Positions 14,898 through 25,125 of a stretch of DNA of 57,002 bases are shown piece by piece. How positions within the stretch are numbered: position 1 is the first letter of the stretch; each line of letters begins with the position of its first letter. The notes under the pieces are model-generated. The model worked only from the letters and a program-made list of their open reading frames with translations, did no database searches and was not told the DNA's origin. Source of the DNA: Candidatus Nitrosopumilus sp. (GTDB lineage: Archaea; Thermoproteota; Nitrososphaeria; Nitrososphaerales; Nitrosopumilaceae); assembly GCA_016125975.1 (NCBI GenBank), contig JAEFCZ010000037.1, positions 1 to 57,002 of the forward strand. Reading direction: 5' to 3'. The translations under genes and the position numbers were made by a program.

Positions 14898-17561
14898 ATG
14901 GCAAAAACAAAACCAGTTTATGCATTTGAGGAGGCAGATAGCGAAAACAGGATGCTTCTAGGCGGGAAAGGCGCAGGATTAAGCGAAATGACTCGACTAA
15001 AGCTTCCGGTACCACCAGGATTTACAATTACGACTGAGGTTTGTAACAAATACTATGATAATAACAGAAAACTTCCAAAAGATGTAATGCCATTAGTTAT
15101 GAAAAATATTGAAAAAATTGAAAAGAAGACAGGAAAACAATGGAACTCAACTAAAAACCCATTACTAGTATCAGTTCGCTCAGGGGCAGCCATATCAATG
15201 CCAGGAATGATGGACACAATTTTGAATTTAGGGTTAAATGAAAAAACCGTAGGAGGCCTAGCAAAGCAAACAAAGAATCCACGTTTTGCATGGGATTCCT
15301 ATAGGAGGTTTATTCAATTATTTGGTAAAGTAGTATTTGGAGTAAATGATGAAAAATTTGATCATGTGCTTGAATCTGCAAAAACTAAACAAAAAGTAAA
15401 AGATGATAGTCAGTTAAGTGTTGAATCACTAAAGAAAATTGTATCAGAGTATAAAAGAATCTGCGAGTCACACACAAAAAGAAAATTTCCAGATTCACCT
15501 AATGAGCAGTTAGGATTAGCAATTGAGGCCGTATTCAAAAGTTGGATGGGTGAGAGAGCAATTGTTTATCGTGAAAAAAACAACATAACAAAAGACATTG
15601 CAAATGGAACTGCAGTCAATGTTGTTACCATGGTATTTGGAAACATGGGAGATGACAGTGCAACTGGAGTAGTATTTACAAGAAATGGACATAATGGTAA
15701 AAAAGAGATTGAGGGAGAATATCTTATCAACGCACAGGGAGAAGATGTGGTTGCAGGAGTTAGAACTGGAAAAAATGTTTCTCTATTAAAAAAAGAAATG
15801 CCAAAATCTTACAAGGAATTAAGTAACGCATGCTCAAAATTAGAAAAACATTTCAGAGAACCACAAGATATTGAATTTACCATAGAGCAAGGAAAATTTT
15901 ACCTGTTGCAAACAAGAACTGCAAAGATGAGTGCAATTGCATTAATTAAAACATCAGTAGACATGGTAAAAGAAAAACTAATTGATAAAAACAAAGCACT
16001 GACAAGAATTCCTGCACAACAGCTAGAGGCATTACTTCATAGAACTATGGATGAATCAAAAGTTAAAAATCACAAGCAATTAGCTAAAGGAATTGCAGCG
16101 TCTCCAGGAGCTGCAAGTGGAATTGCAGTATTTGATGTAAAAAAGGCAATAGAGTTAGGAGAGGCAGGAAAAAAAATTATCTTAATTAGAAAAGAAACAA
16201 AACCCGAAGATGTGCCGGCATTCTTTTCATCAGAAGGAGTTTTGACTAGTTTAGGTGGAAAATCATCTCATGCTGCAATCGTATCAAGAGGAATGGGCAA
16301 ACCATGCATTGTAGGATGCTCAGAATTAAAAATCAATTATGACAACAACACATGTGCTGCAAACGGCATCACAGTAAAAGAAGGTGAAACTATTACTATT
16401 GACGGTAGTGCAGGTACAGTCCTAATTGGAGAAGTTCCAACTGTAGAGCCAAAAGTAACAAAGGACTTTGAGCAGATTTTAAGTTGGGCACAAAAAACAA
16501 AATCATTAGGCATTCGTGCCAATGCAGATACTCCAGAAGCTGCAAAACTTGCAAGACAATTTGGTGCTCAAGGTATTGGTCTTTGTAGAACGGAGAGGAT
16601 GTTTAATGCAAGTGACAGGATTGGCCTATTTGTCGATATGATCATGGCTGAAAATATTGAAGAACGAGGAAAAGTTCTCAAAAAATTAGGGCAATTACAA
16701 AAAAGCGACTTTATTCAAATTCTAAAGGCAATGGAAGGATACGAAGTAACAATCAGATTACTAGATCCACCATTACATGAATTCTTGCCAAATCCTGAAG
16801 AACTAGCTGAAAAAATCCACAAGTTAGAGAAGAAAAAGGCAACAAAAGAACTCAAGGAGGCCAAAATTATTTTAAAGCGAGCAAGGGAGTTGGCAGAAGT
16901 CAATCCAATGATGGGACACAGGGGAGTAAGAGTTGGAATTACGTATCCTGAAATTTATGAGATGCAGATTCGTGCAGTGTTTGAGGCATTAGTGGAATTG
17001 ACAAAGAAAAAAGTAAAAGCACATCCACAAATTATGATTCCACAAATTAGCAGTATTGCAGAATTAAACCACATAAAGAAGATTTATGATAAAATAAAAA
17101 AAGAAGTTGAGACAAAAAACAAAATGAAATTAACAATTAACTTTGGTACAATGATTGAGGTAGTAAGAGCTGCATTAACAGCCAATGAACTTGCAACAAC
17201 TGCAGAATTCTTTAGTTTTGGTACTAATGACTTGACACAAGGAACGTTTAGTTTCAGTAGAGAAGATGTAGAAGGAAAGTTCCTTCCAGAATACATGGAA
17301 AAAGAACTGTTAGAAAGAAGTCCATTTCAATCAATTGATGTTAACGGTGTAGGTAGTTTAATCAAAATTGGAATTGCCAATGGTCGAAGAATAAGAAAGA
17401 ATATGGAAGTTGGGATTTGTGGAGAACACGGAGGAGACCCAAGTTCTATCAAATTCTGCCATAAAGCAGGATTAAGCTATGTTAGTGCATCACCTCATAG
17501 AATTCCTATTGCAATTGTTGCAGCAGCACAAGCATCAATTGAGTATTCAAAGAAAAAATAA
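14898..17561 (+). CDS. ppdK: Pyruvate, phosphate dikinase
   Basis: An 887-residue, full-length PPDK. The N-terminal ATP-grasp nucleotide domain starts 'GGKGAGLSEM' and contains 'SVRSGAAISMPGMMDT'. The swivelling phospho-His domain has 'GGKSSHAAIVSRGMGKPC' with the catalytic His at about residue 458. The C-terminal PEP/pyruvate TIM barrel contains 'GLCRTERMF', 'FGTNDLTQ' and 'GICGEHGGDP'. It reversibly converts pyruvate, ATP and phosphate to PEP, AMP and diphosphate, feeding gluconeogenesis from acetyl-CoA. An XRE-CBS regulator gene follows. Confidence 0.95.
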   Translation: MAKTKPVYAFEEADSENRMLLGGKGAGLSEMTRLKLPVPPGFTITTEVCNKYYDNNRKLPKDVMPLVMKNIEKIEKKTGKQWNSTKNPLLVSVRSGAAISMPGMMDTILNLGLNEKTVGGLAKQTKNPRFAWDSYRRFIQLFGKVVFGVNDEKFDHVLESAKTKQKVKDDSQLSVESLKKIVSEYKRICESHTKRKFPDSPNEQLGLAIEAVFKSWMGERAIVYREKNNITKDIANGTAVNVVTMVFGNMGDDSATGVVFTRNGHNGKKEIEGEYLINAQGEDVVAGVRTGKNVSLLKKEMPKSYKELSNACSKLEKHFREPQDIEFTIEQGKFYLLQTRTAKMSAIALIKTSVDMVKEKLIDKNKALTRIPAQQLEALLHRTMDESKVKNHKQLAKGIAASPGAASGIAVFDVKKAIELGEAGKKIILIRKETKPEDVPAFFSSEGVLTSLGGKSSHAAIVSRGMGKPCIVGCSELKINYDNNTCAANGITVKEGETITIDGSAGTVLIGEVPTVEPKVTKDFEQILSWAQKTKSLGIRANADTPEAAKLARQFGAQGIGLCRTERMFNASDRIGLFVDMIMAENIEERGKVLKKLGQLQKSDFIQILKAMEGYEVTIRLLDPPLHEFLPNPEELAEKIHKLEKKKATKELKEAKIILKRARELAEVNPMMGHRGVRVGITYPEIYEMQIRAVFEALVELTKKKVKAHPQIMIPQISSIAELNHIKKIYDKIKKEVETKNKMKLTINFGTMIEVVRAALTANELATTAEFFSFGTNDLTQGTFSFSREDVEGKFLPEYMEKELLERSPFQSIDVNGVGSLIKIGIANGRRIRKNMEVGICGEHGGDPSSIKFCHKAGLSYVSASPHRIPIAIVAAAQASIEYSKKK

Positions 17562-17603
17562 TCCAGTATAATTTAATAGAGATTAAGCCTTACTAAATCC
17601 CAA

Positions 17604-18161
17604 ATGCTACCAAATATCGAATCAATAAAGCAGATGAGGCAAAAATTAGGCATCACCCAAAAAAAGCTTGCAGGAATGACTGGGGTGAGTACATCCATGA
17701 TTAATCAAATAGAATCAAGGCGAAGTCAGCCAAGTTATGAAACTGCAAAAAAAATTTTTGAGAATTTATCTAACCTAGAAGGAAGATCATCATCTCACAA
17801 AGCAGGAGATTTTTGCAGCCAAGATATTGTAAAGATGAAGCCATCAAATACACTTCATGATGCAATAAAGAAGATGCATCAATTATCAATCAGTCAAATT
17901 CCAGTATTTGATGAAAAAGAGATAGTAGGAGTAGTCTCAGAGGATGGAATTGTAAAGCATCTGGCAGATATTGGAGAAGCTGAATTAAAGAATGCAAAAC
18001 TTGCAGATACTATGGATCCTGTTCCACCAATTGTAGATTTTGAGACACCTGCAAATGTACTAGTTCCATTAATCAGATACTCTAAGTGTATACTAGTTAC
18101 AAAAAAATCAAAGATTGTAGGAATCATTACAGCCTCAGATACACTAAAGATGATGGAATAG
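17604..18161 (+). CDS. XRE-family HTH regulator with a CBS-domain pair
   Basis: A 185-residue protein. An XRE helix-turn-helix covers about residues 6-60 (QKLGITQKKLAGMTGVSTSMINQIE). Two CBS motifs follow (DAIKKMHQLSISQIPVFDE...VGVVSEDGI and PLIRYSKCILVTKK...VGIITASD), which usually bind adenine nucleotides. It is probably a soluble regulator sensing energy state. It lies 42 nt after ppdK on the same strand, so control of this gluconeogenic locus is a reasonable guess. Its TAG abuts the stop of the convergent histidine-kinase relic. Confidence 0.85.
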   Translation: MLPNIESIKQMRQKLGITQKKLAGMTGVSTSMINQIESRRSQPSYETAKKIFENLSNLEGRSSSHKAGDFCSQDIVKMKPSNTLHDAIKKMHQLSISQIPVFDEKEIVGVVSEDGIVKHLADIGEAELKNAKLADTMDPVPPIVDFETPANVLVPLIRYSKCILVTKKSKIVGIITASDTLKMME

Positions 18162-19117
18162 TTATCCTTTTGATTTTTTAACTATGGATTTTTTAGGAAA
18201 TGAAATAGTAAATGTGGTAGGATTTTGAGACACAGAAATAGAACCCCCATGTTGTTCTAACACAGACTTACAGAATGACAATCCTAAACCCGTACCAGAA
18301 GGTTTTGTTGTAAATAATGAATCAAATATTTTTGCCATGTTTTCTGAAGGAATTCCAGGACCATTGTCACTAATTTGAATTTGATTATCATGATTTGATT
18401 TGTTAGAAGATATTGTTATTTTTCCGTCTTGTTCTACTGCTTCAAGAGCGTTGTTAATGATATTCATTAAAACAATCTGAATTTTGTCAGGATCACACTG
18501 AATGATATCATCAGAGCATTCTACAGATATGTGTACAGATGAAGGAACACAGGAGAAGTGTATGCAAAGACCCATCTTTCAGTGTCAGGGGAGACATAGG
18601 GGTATTGAACATGAACCTCATTTTTTTGTTTCATAAAGGAGGGTTCAAAGAATGAGGCTGTTGCTTCTTCAGGTGAAAGATTTTCATCTACTTCGATTTG
18701 ACTCAATACCAATCTTGCGTGCTCTTGTCCGGTTGCATCAATGATACAAGTTTCATCAACATCAAATTTATTTTGAAAATGATATGTCCATTGTTCTAAT
18801 TCTTGTTTAATTTCTCGTTGTTTCTCAGTGAATTGCAAGACACCATTTTCATCATATACATTTCCAGCCTTTGTCTCAGGTAATTCAAAATACTCTACGA
18901 ATTTTGGATTTTTCAAAGTAAAGACAAGATCTTCAGAGGCTCTTTGATGCAGAGTTTCTATTTCATGCATAATTTCAGCATTGTGAGTATTCATTTTTGC
19001 AATTTCAGCATCAATAATGCTTGATTCAGTATAATAGATTGCAAAATATGAAGAAATTCCCACACTAAAAACAATAACAATTGAAAAGAAGAATATCAGT
19101 TGAGTACGAATTTTCAT
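18162..19117 (-). pseudogene. Membrane sensor histidine kinase with an internal deletion
   Basis: The N-terminal frame (19117-18521) has a membrane helix (LIFFFSIVIVFSVGISSYFAI) and the first half of a Cache-like sensor, ending '..ERWVFAYTSPVF' before running out of frame. The C-terminal frame (to 18162) starts coding-like sequence at 'VPSSVHISVECSDD' and has a complete ATPase core: N box 'MNIINNALEAV', G1 'DNGPGIP', G2 'GTGLGL'. The rest of the sensor, the second membrane helix, HAMP and the phospho-accepting His are absent. An out-of-frame deletion of several hundred bases near 18550 explains this. The 137-residue ATPase fragment might still be made from an internal start, but it cannot be a normal kinase. 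Confidence 0.75.
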
Positions 19118-19159
19118 ACAATCATATCTTAGGGTAGTAGAATTTATGGTTATGTCAAA

Positions 19160-19555
19160 CTACTTGGGATGAGCACAGAGTTCAGCCAAAACACCGTGAA
19201 GTGATTTTGGATGAATGAAAGTAACTTTTGTGCCTGCAGAACCAGATCTTATTTGTCCTAGAAATTGAATACCACAGCCTTCCATTCTTTCTACCTCACC
19301 TTCAATATTGTCAGTTTCTAATGCCATATGGTGCAATCCTTGACCTTTTTTCTCCAAGAATTTTTTGATGGGGCTGTCATCATTTGTTGGTTGCATTAAT
19401 TCTACACGGCCATTTTCTAAATGGATAATTGCAACTTTGACACCTTCAGATTCTACTGTTTCAAATTCTACAGAGTCAACCCCCAATGCTTGTTGGTAAA
19501 CTTTGGCGGATTCTTCAACATCATTTACTGCAATTGCAATATGATCAATCTTCAT
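19160..19555 (-). CDS. mce: Methylmalonyl-CoA epimerase
   Basis: A 131-residue glyoxalase-fold (VOC) protein: 'KIDHIAIAVNDVEES' (metal His), 'RVELMQP', 'GQGLHHMALE' (metal His) and 'PKSLHGVLAELC' (metal Glu). It interconverts (R)- and (S)-methylmalonyl-CoA, needed when propionyl-CoA carboxylation product is passed to the mutase in the 3-hydroxypropionate/4-hydroxybutyrate cycle. The ATG starts directly at the end of the mutase large-subunit gene, forming an operon meaB-mcmA1-mce. Confidence 0.9.
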   Translation of the reverse strand: MKIDHIAIAVNDVEESAKVYQQALGVDSVEFETVESEGVKVAIIHLENGRVELMQPTNDDSPIKKFLEKKGQGLHHMALETDNIEGEVERMEGCGIQFLGQIRSGSAGTKVTFIHPKSLHGVLAELCAHPK

Positions 19556-21154
19556 CTAAAAGACCTCCTTTGGACGATACTCACCAAAGACTTCACGGAA
19601 AGCATTACTAATTTCACCAGTGGTAGCATAAGCTTTTGCAGCAGTAATTATGTAAGGCATAAGATTCTCATCAGTATCAGCTGCACTTTGCATTGCAGAT
19701 AATGCTTTTTCCCATTTCTTTTTGTCTCTTGATGAACGTAATTGTTTTAGTGCTTTTTTCTGTTGAATCTCAACTTTACCACCAATTCGAAGTAATTCTG
19801 GTTGTTCTTCTTCTTCAGCATATTTGTTAACACCAACTAGAATTCTTTCACCATCATCAGTTTCCTTCTTTAGACGATAAGCATTTGCTCTAATTTCAGA
19901 TTGGAAGAATCCTTTCTCAATTGCTTTTACAGAGCCACCCATTTTCTGAATCTTCTTGAGATATTTCCAAACACCATCTTCGATTTGATCAGATAGTTCT
20001 TCAAGATAGTAAGAGCCACCAAGGGGGTCTGCAGTCTTTGTAATTCCACTCTCATGGGCAACAATTTGCTGAGTTCTCAAGGCTATTTTTGCAGATTCCT
20101 GTGTTGGAAGGGCCAATGCTTCATCTCTAGAGTTTGTATGAAGAGATTGAGTACCACCAGCTACTGCAGCCATTGTTTGAATTGCTACACGGATAATGTT
20201 GTTATCAGATTGTTGCGCAGTTAATGATTCACCACTTGTCTGAGTATGGAATTTAAGTTGCAATGATTTTGGGTTTTTTGCATTAAACATTTCTTTGAGA
20301 ATTTGTGCATAAACTTTTCTTGCAACTCTAAACTTTGCAACTTCTTCAAAGAATTCTATTGTACAACAAAAGAAGAATGACAAACGTGGTGCAAAGTCAT
20401 CAATTTTCAATCCTTTATCCAAACATGTTTGAATGTAAGCAATTGCATTTGCCAAAGTAAATGCAACTTCTTGTGTTGCAGTACATCCTGCTTCTCTCAT
20501 ATGGTAACCAGAAATTGATACAGGGTACCACGAAGGGACTTTTTCTGCACAATATCCAATCATGTCACCAATTAATCTCATAGATGGTTGCGGTGGATAG
20601 ATGTAGGTATTTCTTGCAATGTATTCTTTGAGAATATCATTTTGAGTTGTTCCACGTAGTTCATGGCTTTTGAATCCTTGAGATTCTCCAACTGCAATAT
20701 AGTATGCAAGTAATGTTGATGCTGTAGAATTAATTGTCATTGAAGAGCTGACCTTTCCAAGAGGAATTCCATCAAATGCAGTCATCATGTCTTTGATTGA
20801 TGTAATTGAGACACCTACTTTTCCAACTTCTCCTTCTGCTTGAAGAGAATCTGAATCATAACCAATTTGTGTCGGAAGATCAAAAGCCATTGAAAGTCCA
20901 GTTTGTCCTTTTTCAAGCATAAACTTGAATCGCTCATTAGTGAGTTTAGCATCACCGAATCCAGAATACTGTCGCATAGTCCAGAATCTATCACGGAACA
21001 TTCCAGGATGAATACCTCGGGTAAATGGATATTTACCAGCATCTTCAGTCGGTCTTTTCTTTGATGATTTTTGATAGATTCGTTTTACCGGGAAACTAGA
21101 GTCAGTAAAGACTTTTTTTTCAGGTTTTTTTGTTTTTGATTTTTTTGCTACCAT
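19556..21154 (-). CDS. mcmA1: Methylmalonyl-CoA mutase, catalytic (large) subunit
   Basis: A 532-residue TIM-barrel subunit without the cobalamin-binding domain. Recognisable blocks are 'YPFTRGIHPGMFRDRFWTM', 'RQYSGFGDAKLTNERF', 'QTGLSMAFDLPTQIGYD' and 'TNSRDEALALPTQ'. It carries the substrate-binding and radical part of methylmalonyl-CoA to succinyl-CoA rearrangement and needs the small B12 subunit, which is encoded separately at 25126 on the other strand. It begins 7 nt after meaB and abuts mce. Confidence 0.95.
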   Translation of the reverse strand: MVAKKSKTKKPEKKVFTDSSFPVKRIYQKSSKKRPTEDAGKYPFTRGIHPGMFRDRFWTMRQYSGFGDAKLTNERFKFMLEKGQTGLSMAFDLPTQIGYDSDSLQAEGEVGKVGVSITSIKDMMTAFDGIPLGKVSSSMTINSTASTLLAYYIAVGESQGFKSHELRGTTQNDILKEYIARNTYIYPPQPSMRLIGDMIGYCAEKVPSWYPVSISGYHMREAGCTATQEVAFTLANAIAYIQTCLDKGLKIDDFAPRLSFFFCCTIEFFEEVAKFRVARKVYAQILKEMFNAKNPKSLQLKFHTQTSGESLTAQQSDNNIIRVAIQTMAAVAGGTQSLHTNSRDEALALPTQESAKIALRTQQIVAHESGITKTADPLGGSYYLEELSDQIEDGVWKYLKKIQKMGGSVKAIEKGFFQSEIRANAYRLKKETDDGERILVGVNKYAEEEEQPELLRIGGKVEIQQKKALKQLRSSRDKKKWEKALSAMQSAADTDENLMPYIITAAKAYATTGEISNAFREVFGEYRPKEVF

Positions 21155-21160
21155 TATTCA

Positions 21161-22078
21161 TCACTTTAACATTGATTTTGTAATTTTATCTCCTGCATCA
21201 AATGGGTCAATGTCTTTAGTTTGTAATTTTTTCAAGTATTTTGAAAATGTTTTATCAGAATCCAATATGTCATCAATCTTTTCACGTATGTTATTTAAAA
21301 CAATATCTTTTAGTTCTGCCTCCAATCGTTCTTGATCCTTTTGTTTCTTTGATTTCTTTTTTAATACCATCATTTTTTTGAGAGTTTTTGCAAATTCAGT
21401 AATTCCAGTGTTCTTTTTTACAGATGTTTTGAGAATGGTAGGATTTCTCTCAGAACCCCCAATAAAGTCCCGTACTGCATCAAAGAGTTGATTTGTTCCA
21501 CTAAGGTCGCTCTTGTTTACAAGATAGATATCTCCAATTTCAGTCAGACCAGCTTTGATTGTTTGTATGCTATCTCCAGTATTTGGATTAAAGACTACAA
21601 CAGTAATGTCTGCGATATTTGATATTTCAACTTCAGTTTGTCCAGCTCCAACACTTTCAATAATAATTGGATTAAATCCAGCATATTCTAAAACACGAAT
21701 ACTATTTCGAAGAGAACGAGATACAGCTCCTGTTGCACCACGAGATGCAATGCTTCGAATATAAGTTCCTGAATCAGTGGATTCAGTCATTCTAACTCTA
21801 TCACCCAAAATTGCACCACCAGTAACATGACTAGTTGGGTCTACTGCTAAAACAGCAGGTTTTGTGCCTAGTTTCTTCATTGCCACTGCGGTCTTGTTAA
21901 TCAAAGAACTTTTTCCAGCACCAGATGGTCCAGTAATTCCAATAATTATGGATGTTCCAGTATTTTTGAAAATTTTCTTTAAGAGTTTTTTTGATTCTTT
22001 TTGATCATTTTCTACAACGGTGATGGCTTTAGCAATTGCGCCACGTTTTCCTTTCTTCAAGTCAACAAGTAAATCCAA
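21161..22078 (-). CDS. meaB: MeaB/ArgK-type G-protein chaperone of methylmalonyl-CoA mutase
   Basis: A 305-residue SIMIBI-class GTPase. P-loop 'GPSGAGKSSL' at residues 50-59, 'VLAVDPTSHVTGGAILGDRVRM', 'IIIESVGAGQTEVE' and 'LVNKSDLSG' are all typical of MeaB. It loads and protects adenosylcobalamin in methylmalonyl-CoA mutase. It is first in the meaB-mcmA1-mce operon. Confidence 0.92.
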   Translation of the reverse strand: MDLLVDLKKGKRGAIAKAITVVENDQKESKKLLKKIFKNTGTSIIIGITGPSGAGKSSLINKTAVAMKKLGTKPAVLAVDPTSHVTGGAILGDRVRMTESTDSGTYIRSIASRGATGAVSRSLRNSIRVLEYAGFNPIIIESVGAGQTEVEISNIADITVVVFNPNTGDSIQTIKAGLTEIGDIYLVNKSDLSGTNQLFDAVRDFIGGSERNPTILKTSVKKNTGITEFAKTLKKMMVLKKKSKKQKDQERLEAELKDIVLNNIREKIDDILDSDKTFSKYLKKLQTKDIDPFDAGDKITKSMLK

Positions 22079-22121
22079 TACAAAATAATCTTCAGAGGTG
22101 CAATAAAATCTTGTATCTGAT

Positions 22122-22529
22122 CTAAGGTCTTGAATATATCACAGGAGGAACAGGTTCCCTTAGAAGATGGATTTCAGTTTTTAGTTGAATGTGTCCTAGT
22201 TCGGAATGATCTATTTCTAACACAACAGGATGAATTTCCCAACCATATTTTGGTTCATTTGGAAATGGAACAATTTCAATGAATTCAGATTCAGAGAATG
22301 TTTTTTGAAATGTCTCTTCCATTCCAAGAATCTCCATTACAACAGAATCAGTTTTTCCCGACTTGTCCAAAAAGGCAATTTCTACATGACCCGTATCATA
22401 ATACACAGCATTTACTTGGAATGTTTGACGTAGTTCATCCTTATCATCAGTTCCACCCCCAGTCAATAATACTAGTGCAAGAATAGTAAACACTCCAAGA
22501 AATATTGGGGGGAGAATTTTTCTTGCCAT
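22122..22529 (-). CDS. Membrane-anchored extracytoplasmic protein of unknown function
   Basis: A 135-residue protein with a basic N-terminus and one membrane helix (PPIFLGVFTILALVLL, residues 7-22), then a beta-rich exterior domain. It starts directly after the M1 aminopeptidase stop and is probably co-transcribed with it. No known domain recognised. Confidence 0.65.
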   Translation of the reverse strand: MARKILPPIFLGVFTILALVLLTGGGTDDKDELRQTFQVNAVYYDTGHVEIAFLDKSGKTDSVVMEILGMEETFQKTFSESEFIEIVPFPNEPKYGWEIHPVVLEIDHSELGHIQLKTEIHLLREPVPPVIYSRP

Positions 22530-22530
22530 A

Positions 22531-25023
22531 TTATTTGAATTCTTTTCTCATTTGACGTAAGAATTTTGAATGAATTCTGATTTTTTCAATTGTTTGGGCC
22601 TGTGTTCTTTCGGTTCCAGGAGTAGGATTCTTTTTGAAAAATGATTTGATGTCTTGTTCCATAGAATCATCTGCAAATAACACAATACTTGCAACAATTC
22701 TGTTAAACAATGGGTTACCATAACCAACTTTTTTGCTTAGTTTGCCCCAATTTTTCTTTAACCAAGGCCATAAAATCTTCTTCCCATATGGATTGGATGC
22801 AATTTTCATTATAGGTAATTGCATATTTTGAGAGCGTACTTCAGAAGTTTGAGAAAATTGTAATGTTTTTAACAATAGTTTTTCATCACGGAAGTTACAT
22901 AGTGCCGTTAGGAATCGAAGTTTCTCTTCGGTAGTTTTTGCTTTTTTGTATAACGTAATTAATTGTGCATGAGTTTTTGCATTTCCAGTCCATGCTGCCA
23001 AAGAAAATACTGGTTCTCTAATGTCAGGATGGAGTTTAGAAGGGTTTTTCAAAAATTCTTTGAATTTTAATTGTGCATGTTCTAATACATTATCATCTCC
23101 AAGTTTTCCCAGAACAAAGATTGCAAAGCCTCTTTGAAATGCATCAGTATGTTCATCTGTTTTTTGAGGTTCCCATCCAAGATTTGATAAAATTTTCCTA
23201 AAGTAGTTTATTGCATACCCTCTTATTTCTTCAGAAAAGTCTTCAAAAAATGTCATAAATGCTAAAAAGTTAAGATTGTTAGCAACATTTGTCTGAGGCA
23301 GGTAAGAATCTTCTTCAAAGTATGCATCTGAAAAATCCAAATAGTTTTGAACATCTTCTTTTCCTGCAACACATAACGCAAACAAATCATTTTGAATTGC
23401 CCACCTATCCACATGAGGAATTTGTTTTTTGTCAACTAGCATCTTAAGATCAAGCAAAATACCATCATCATATTTTACTCGATAAAATCCAGTTCGTCCA
23501 ATGTTTGCGACAAATCCAGGACCTTTAGGAGTCTTAACTGAGAGTGATTTTTTAGTTAAAAGTTTTGTCTGAGTTTCTTTTCCCAAACCATAAGTAATTG
23601 GAATGTGCCACAATCCTCTTTGAGATTTTTTTGTGGGTTCCATCAAAAAGCGGTCTTGTTTAATGATAAGATTAGTGTTTTTTTGAGAAATATCAATTTG
23701 AGGGAATCCAGGCTGTTTTAGCCACGTATTTACCATTTTACTTACAGGCATTCCAGAGGCCTTTCCAATTGCATCCCACAAATCTTGGCCAGCAGCATTT
23801 CCATACTTGAATGAAGATAGATATTTTTTCAGACCGGCTCTAAAGTTAGTTTCTCCAACATAATTTTCTAGCATTCTCAAAACACATCCACCTTTATCAT
23901 AAGATATTGCATCAAAGATTTCCCTAATTTCAGCAGGAGAATTTACTTTAACATCAATTGGATGGGTTGTCTTTAATGCGTCTAGTCCCATTGCATTATT
24001 CATGGCATCTTCAATGAATTGATCCCACAGATTCCATTCAGGATAAAATTTGTCAACAAACTTTGTTGCCATAAAAGTTGCAAAACTTTCGTTTAACCAC
24101 AAATCATTCCACCACTTCATTGTAACAAGATTACCAAACCATTGATGTGCAATTTCATGAGAAATTACTTCGGCAATGAATTGTTTTGTTTTAGTTGAAG
24201 ATGTTTTAGGATCATAAAGCAAAATTGTTTCTCTAAAGGTTATTGCACCCCAATTCTCCATGGCACCTGCCGCAAAGTCAGGAATTGCAATTAGATCAAG
24301 TTTTGGTAAGGGGTATTTTATTCCAAAATATTTTTCATAAGACGTTAACAGCTTCTTTCCTAATTCTAGCGAATATTTTCCTTTTGACTTGTTTCCTTTA
24401 GTTGTTACAACTCTAATTTGCACTCTACCAGATTTTCCAGTAAGGTATTCAAATTCACCAACACCAAGATAAATCAAGTAAGTTGAGACAACAGGTGTTT
24501 TTCTAAATTTGTATAATGTTTTTGTTTTAATTTTTTTCTTTGATGAAATTGGCATGTTTGATATGGCAGTAAATTTGTTATCAGCAAGAATTGAAATCTC
24601 AAATGTTGCCTTTGCTTCAGGCTCATCCCAACATGGAAATGCACGTCTAGCATCAGCTGCCTCAAATTGTGTGGTTGCAAGATACTTTGTTTTTCCACCT
24701 TGTTTGTATTGGCTGCGATAAAATCCCAATAGTCTGTCATTGAGAATTCCTTGAAATTCAAGATGAATAGTTGCCTTACCTTTGATCTTTTCTCCCAATC
24801 GAATTGATAATCTCTCTTTTTTCTCATCGGTTTTTGAAGTAGATTTTATGATTTTAGAGTCAGATTTCACAGTACATGATTTTATTTTGATTTCCGCACA
24901 ATCCATAGAAATTAGATTTGTTGCCTTTTTGCAAGAAACAGTAATGGTTTCAGTTCCCAAGAATGTGAATTTTTTAAGATCTGGTTCAAATGTTAATTCA
25001 TAATTTATGGGATTAACGTCCAC
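22531..25023 (-). CDS. M1-family zinc aminopeptidase
   Basis: An 830-residue gluzincin aminopeptidase like tricorn-interacting factors F2/F3. The exopeptidase motif is 'GAMENWGAITF'. The zinc site is 'HEIAHQWFGNL' followed 18 residues later by 'NESFA' (third ligand Glu). The N-terminal beta-saddle and C-terminal helical HEAT-like domain are complete. It removes N-terminal residues from peptides released by the proteasome. There is no signal peptide. Confidence 0.95.
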   Translation of the reverse strand: MDVNPINYELTFEPDLKKFTFLGTETITVSCKKATNLISMDCAEIKIKSCTVKSDSKIIKSTSKTDEKKERLSIRLGEKIKGKATIHLEFQGILNDRLLGFYRSQYKQGGKTKYLATTQFEAADARRAFPCWDEPEAKATFEISILADNKFTAISNMPISSKKKIKTKTLYKFRKTPVVSTYLIYLGVGEFEYLTGKSGRVQIRVVTTKGNKSKGKYSLELGKKLLTSYEKYFGIKYPLPKLDLIAIPDFAAGAMENWGAITFRETILLYDPKTSSTKTKQFIAEVISHEIAHQWFGNLVTMKWWNDLWLNESFATFMATKFVDKFYPEWNLWDQFIEDAMNNAMGLDALKTTHPIDVKVNSPAEIREIFDAISYDKGGCVLRMLENYVGETNFRAGLKKYLSSFKYGNAAGQDLWDAIGKASGMPVSKMVNTWLKQPGFPQIDISQKNTNLIIKQDRFLMEPTKKSQRGLWHIPITYGLGKETQTKLLTKKSLSVKTPKGPGFVANIGRTGFYRVKYDDGILLDLKMLVDKKQIPHVDRWAIQNDLFALCVAGKEDVQNYLDFSDAYFEEDSYLPQTNVANNLNFLAFMTFFEDFSEEIRGYAINYFRKILSNLGWEPQKTDEHTDAFQRGFAIFVLGKLGDDNVLEHAQLKFKEFLKNPSKLHPDIREPVFSLAAWTGNAKTHAQLITLYKKAKTTEEKLRFLTALCNFRDEKLLLKTLQFSQTSEVRSQNMQLPIMKIASNPYGKKILWPWLKKNWGKLSKKVGYGNPLFNRIVASIVLFADDSMEQDIKSFFKKNPTPGTERTQAQTIEKIRIHSKFLRQMRKEFK

Positions 25024-25125
25024 AATTCAGGTCATTTTGATACTCTTTAAGTAGATTTTCTATTAAAATACAAAATCAGAAAATCAAATAAAGCATTTAA
25101 AATATACAAAATAACGAATAACATC

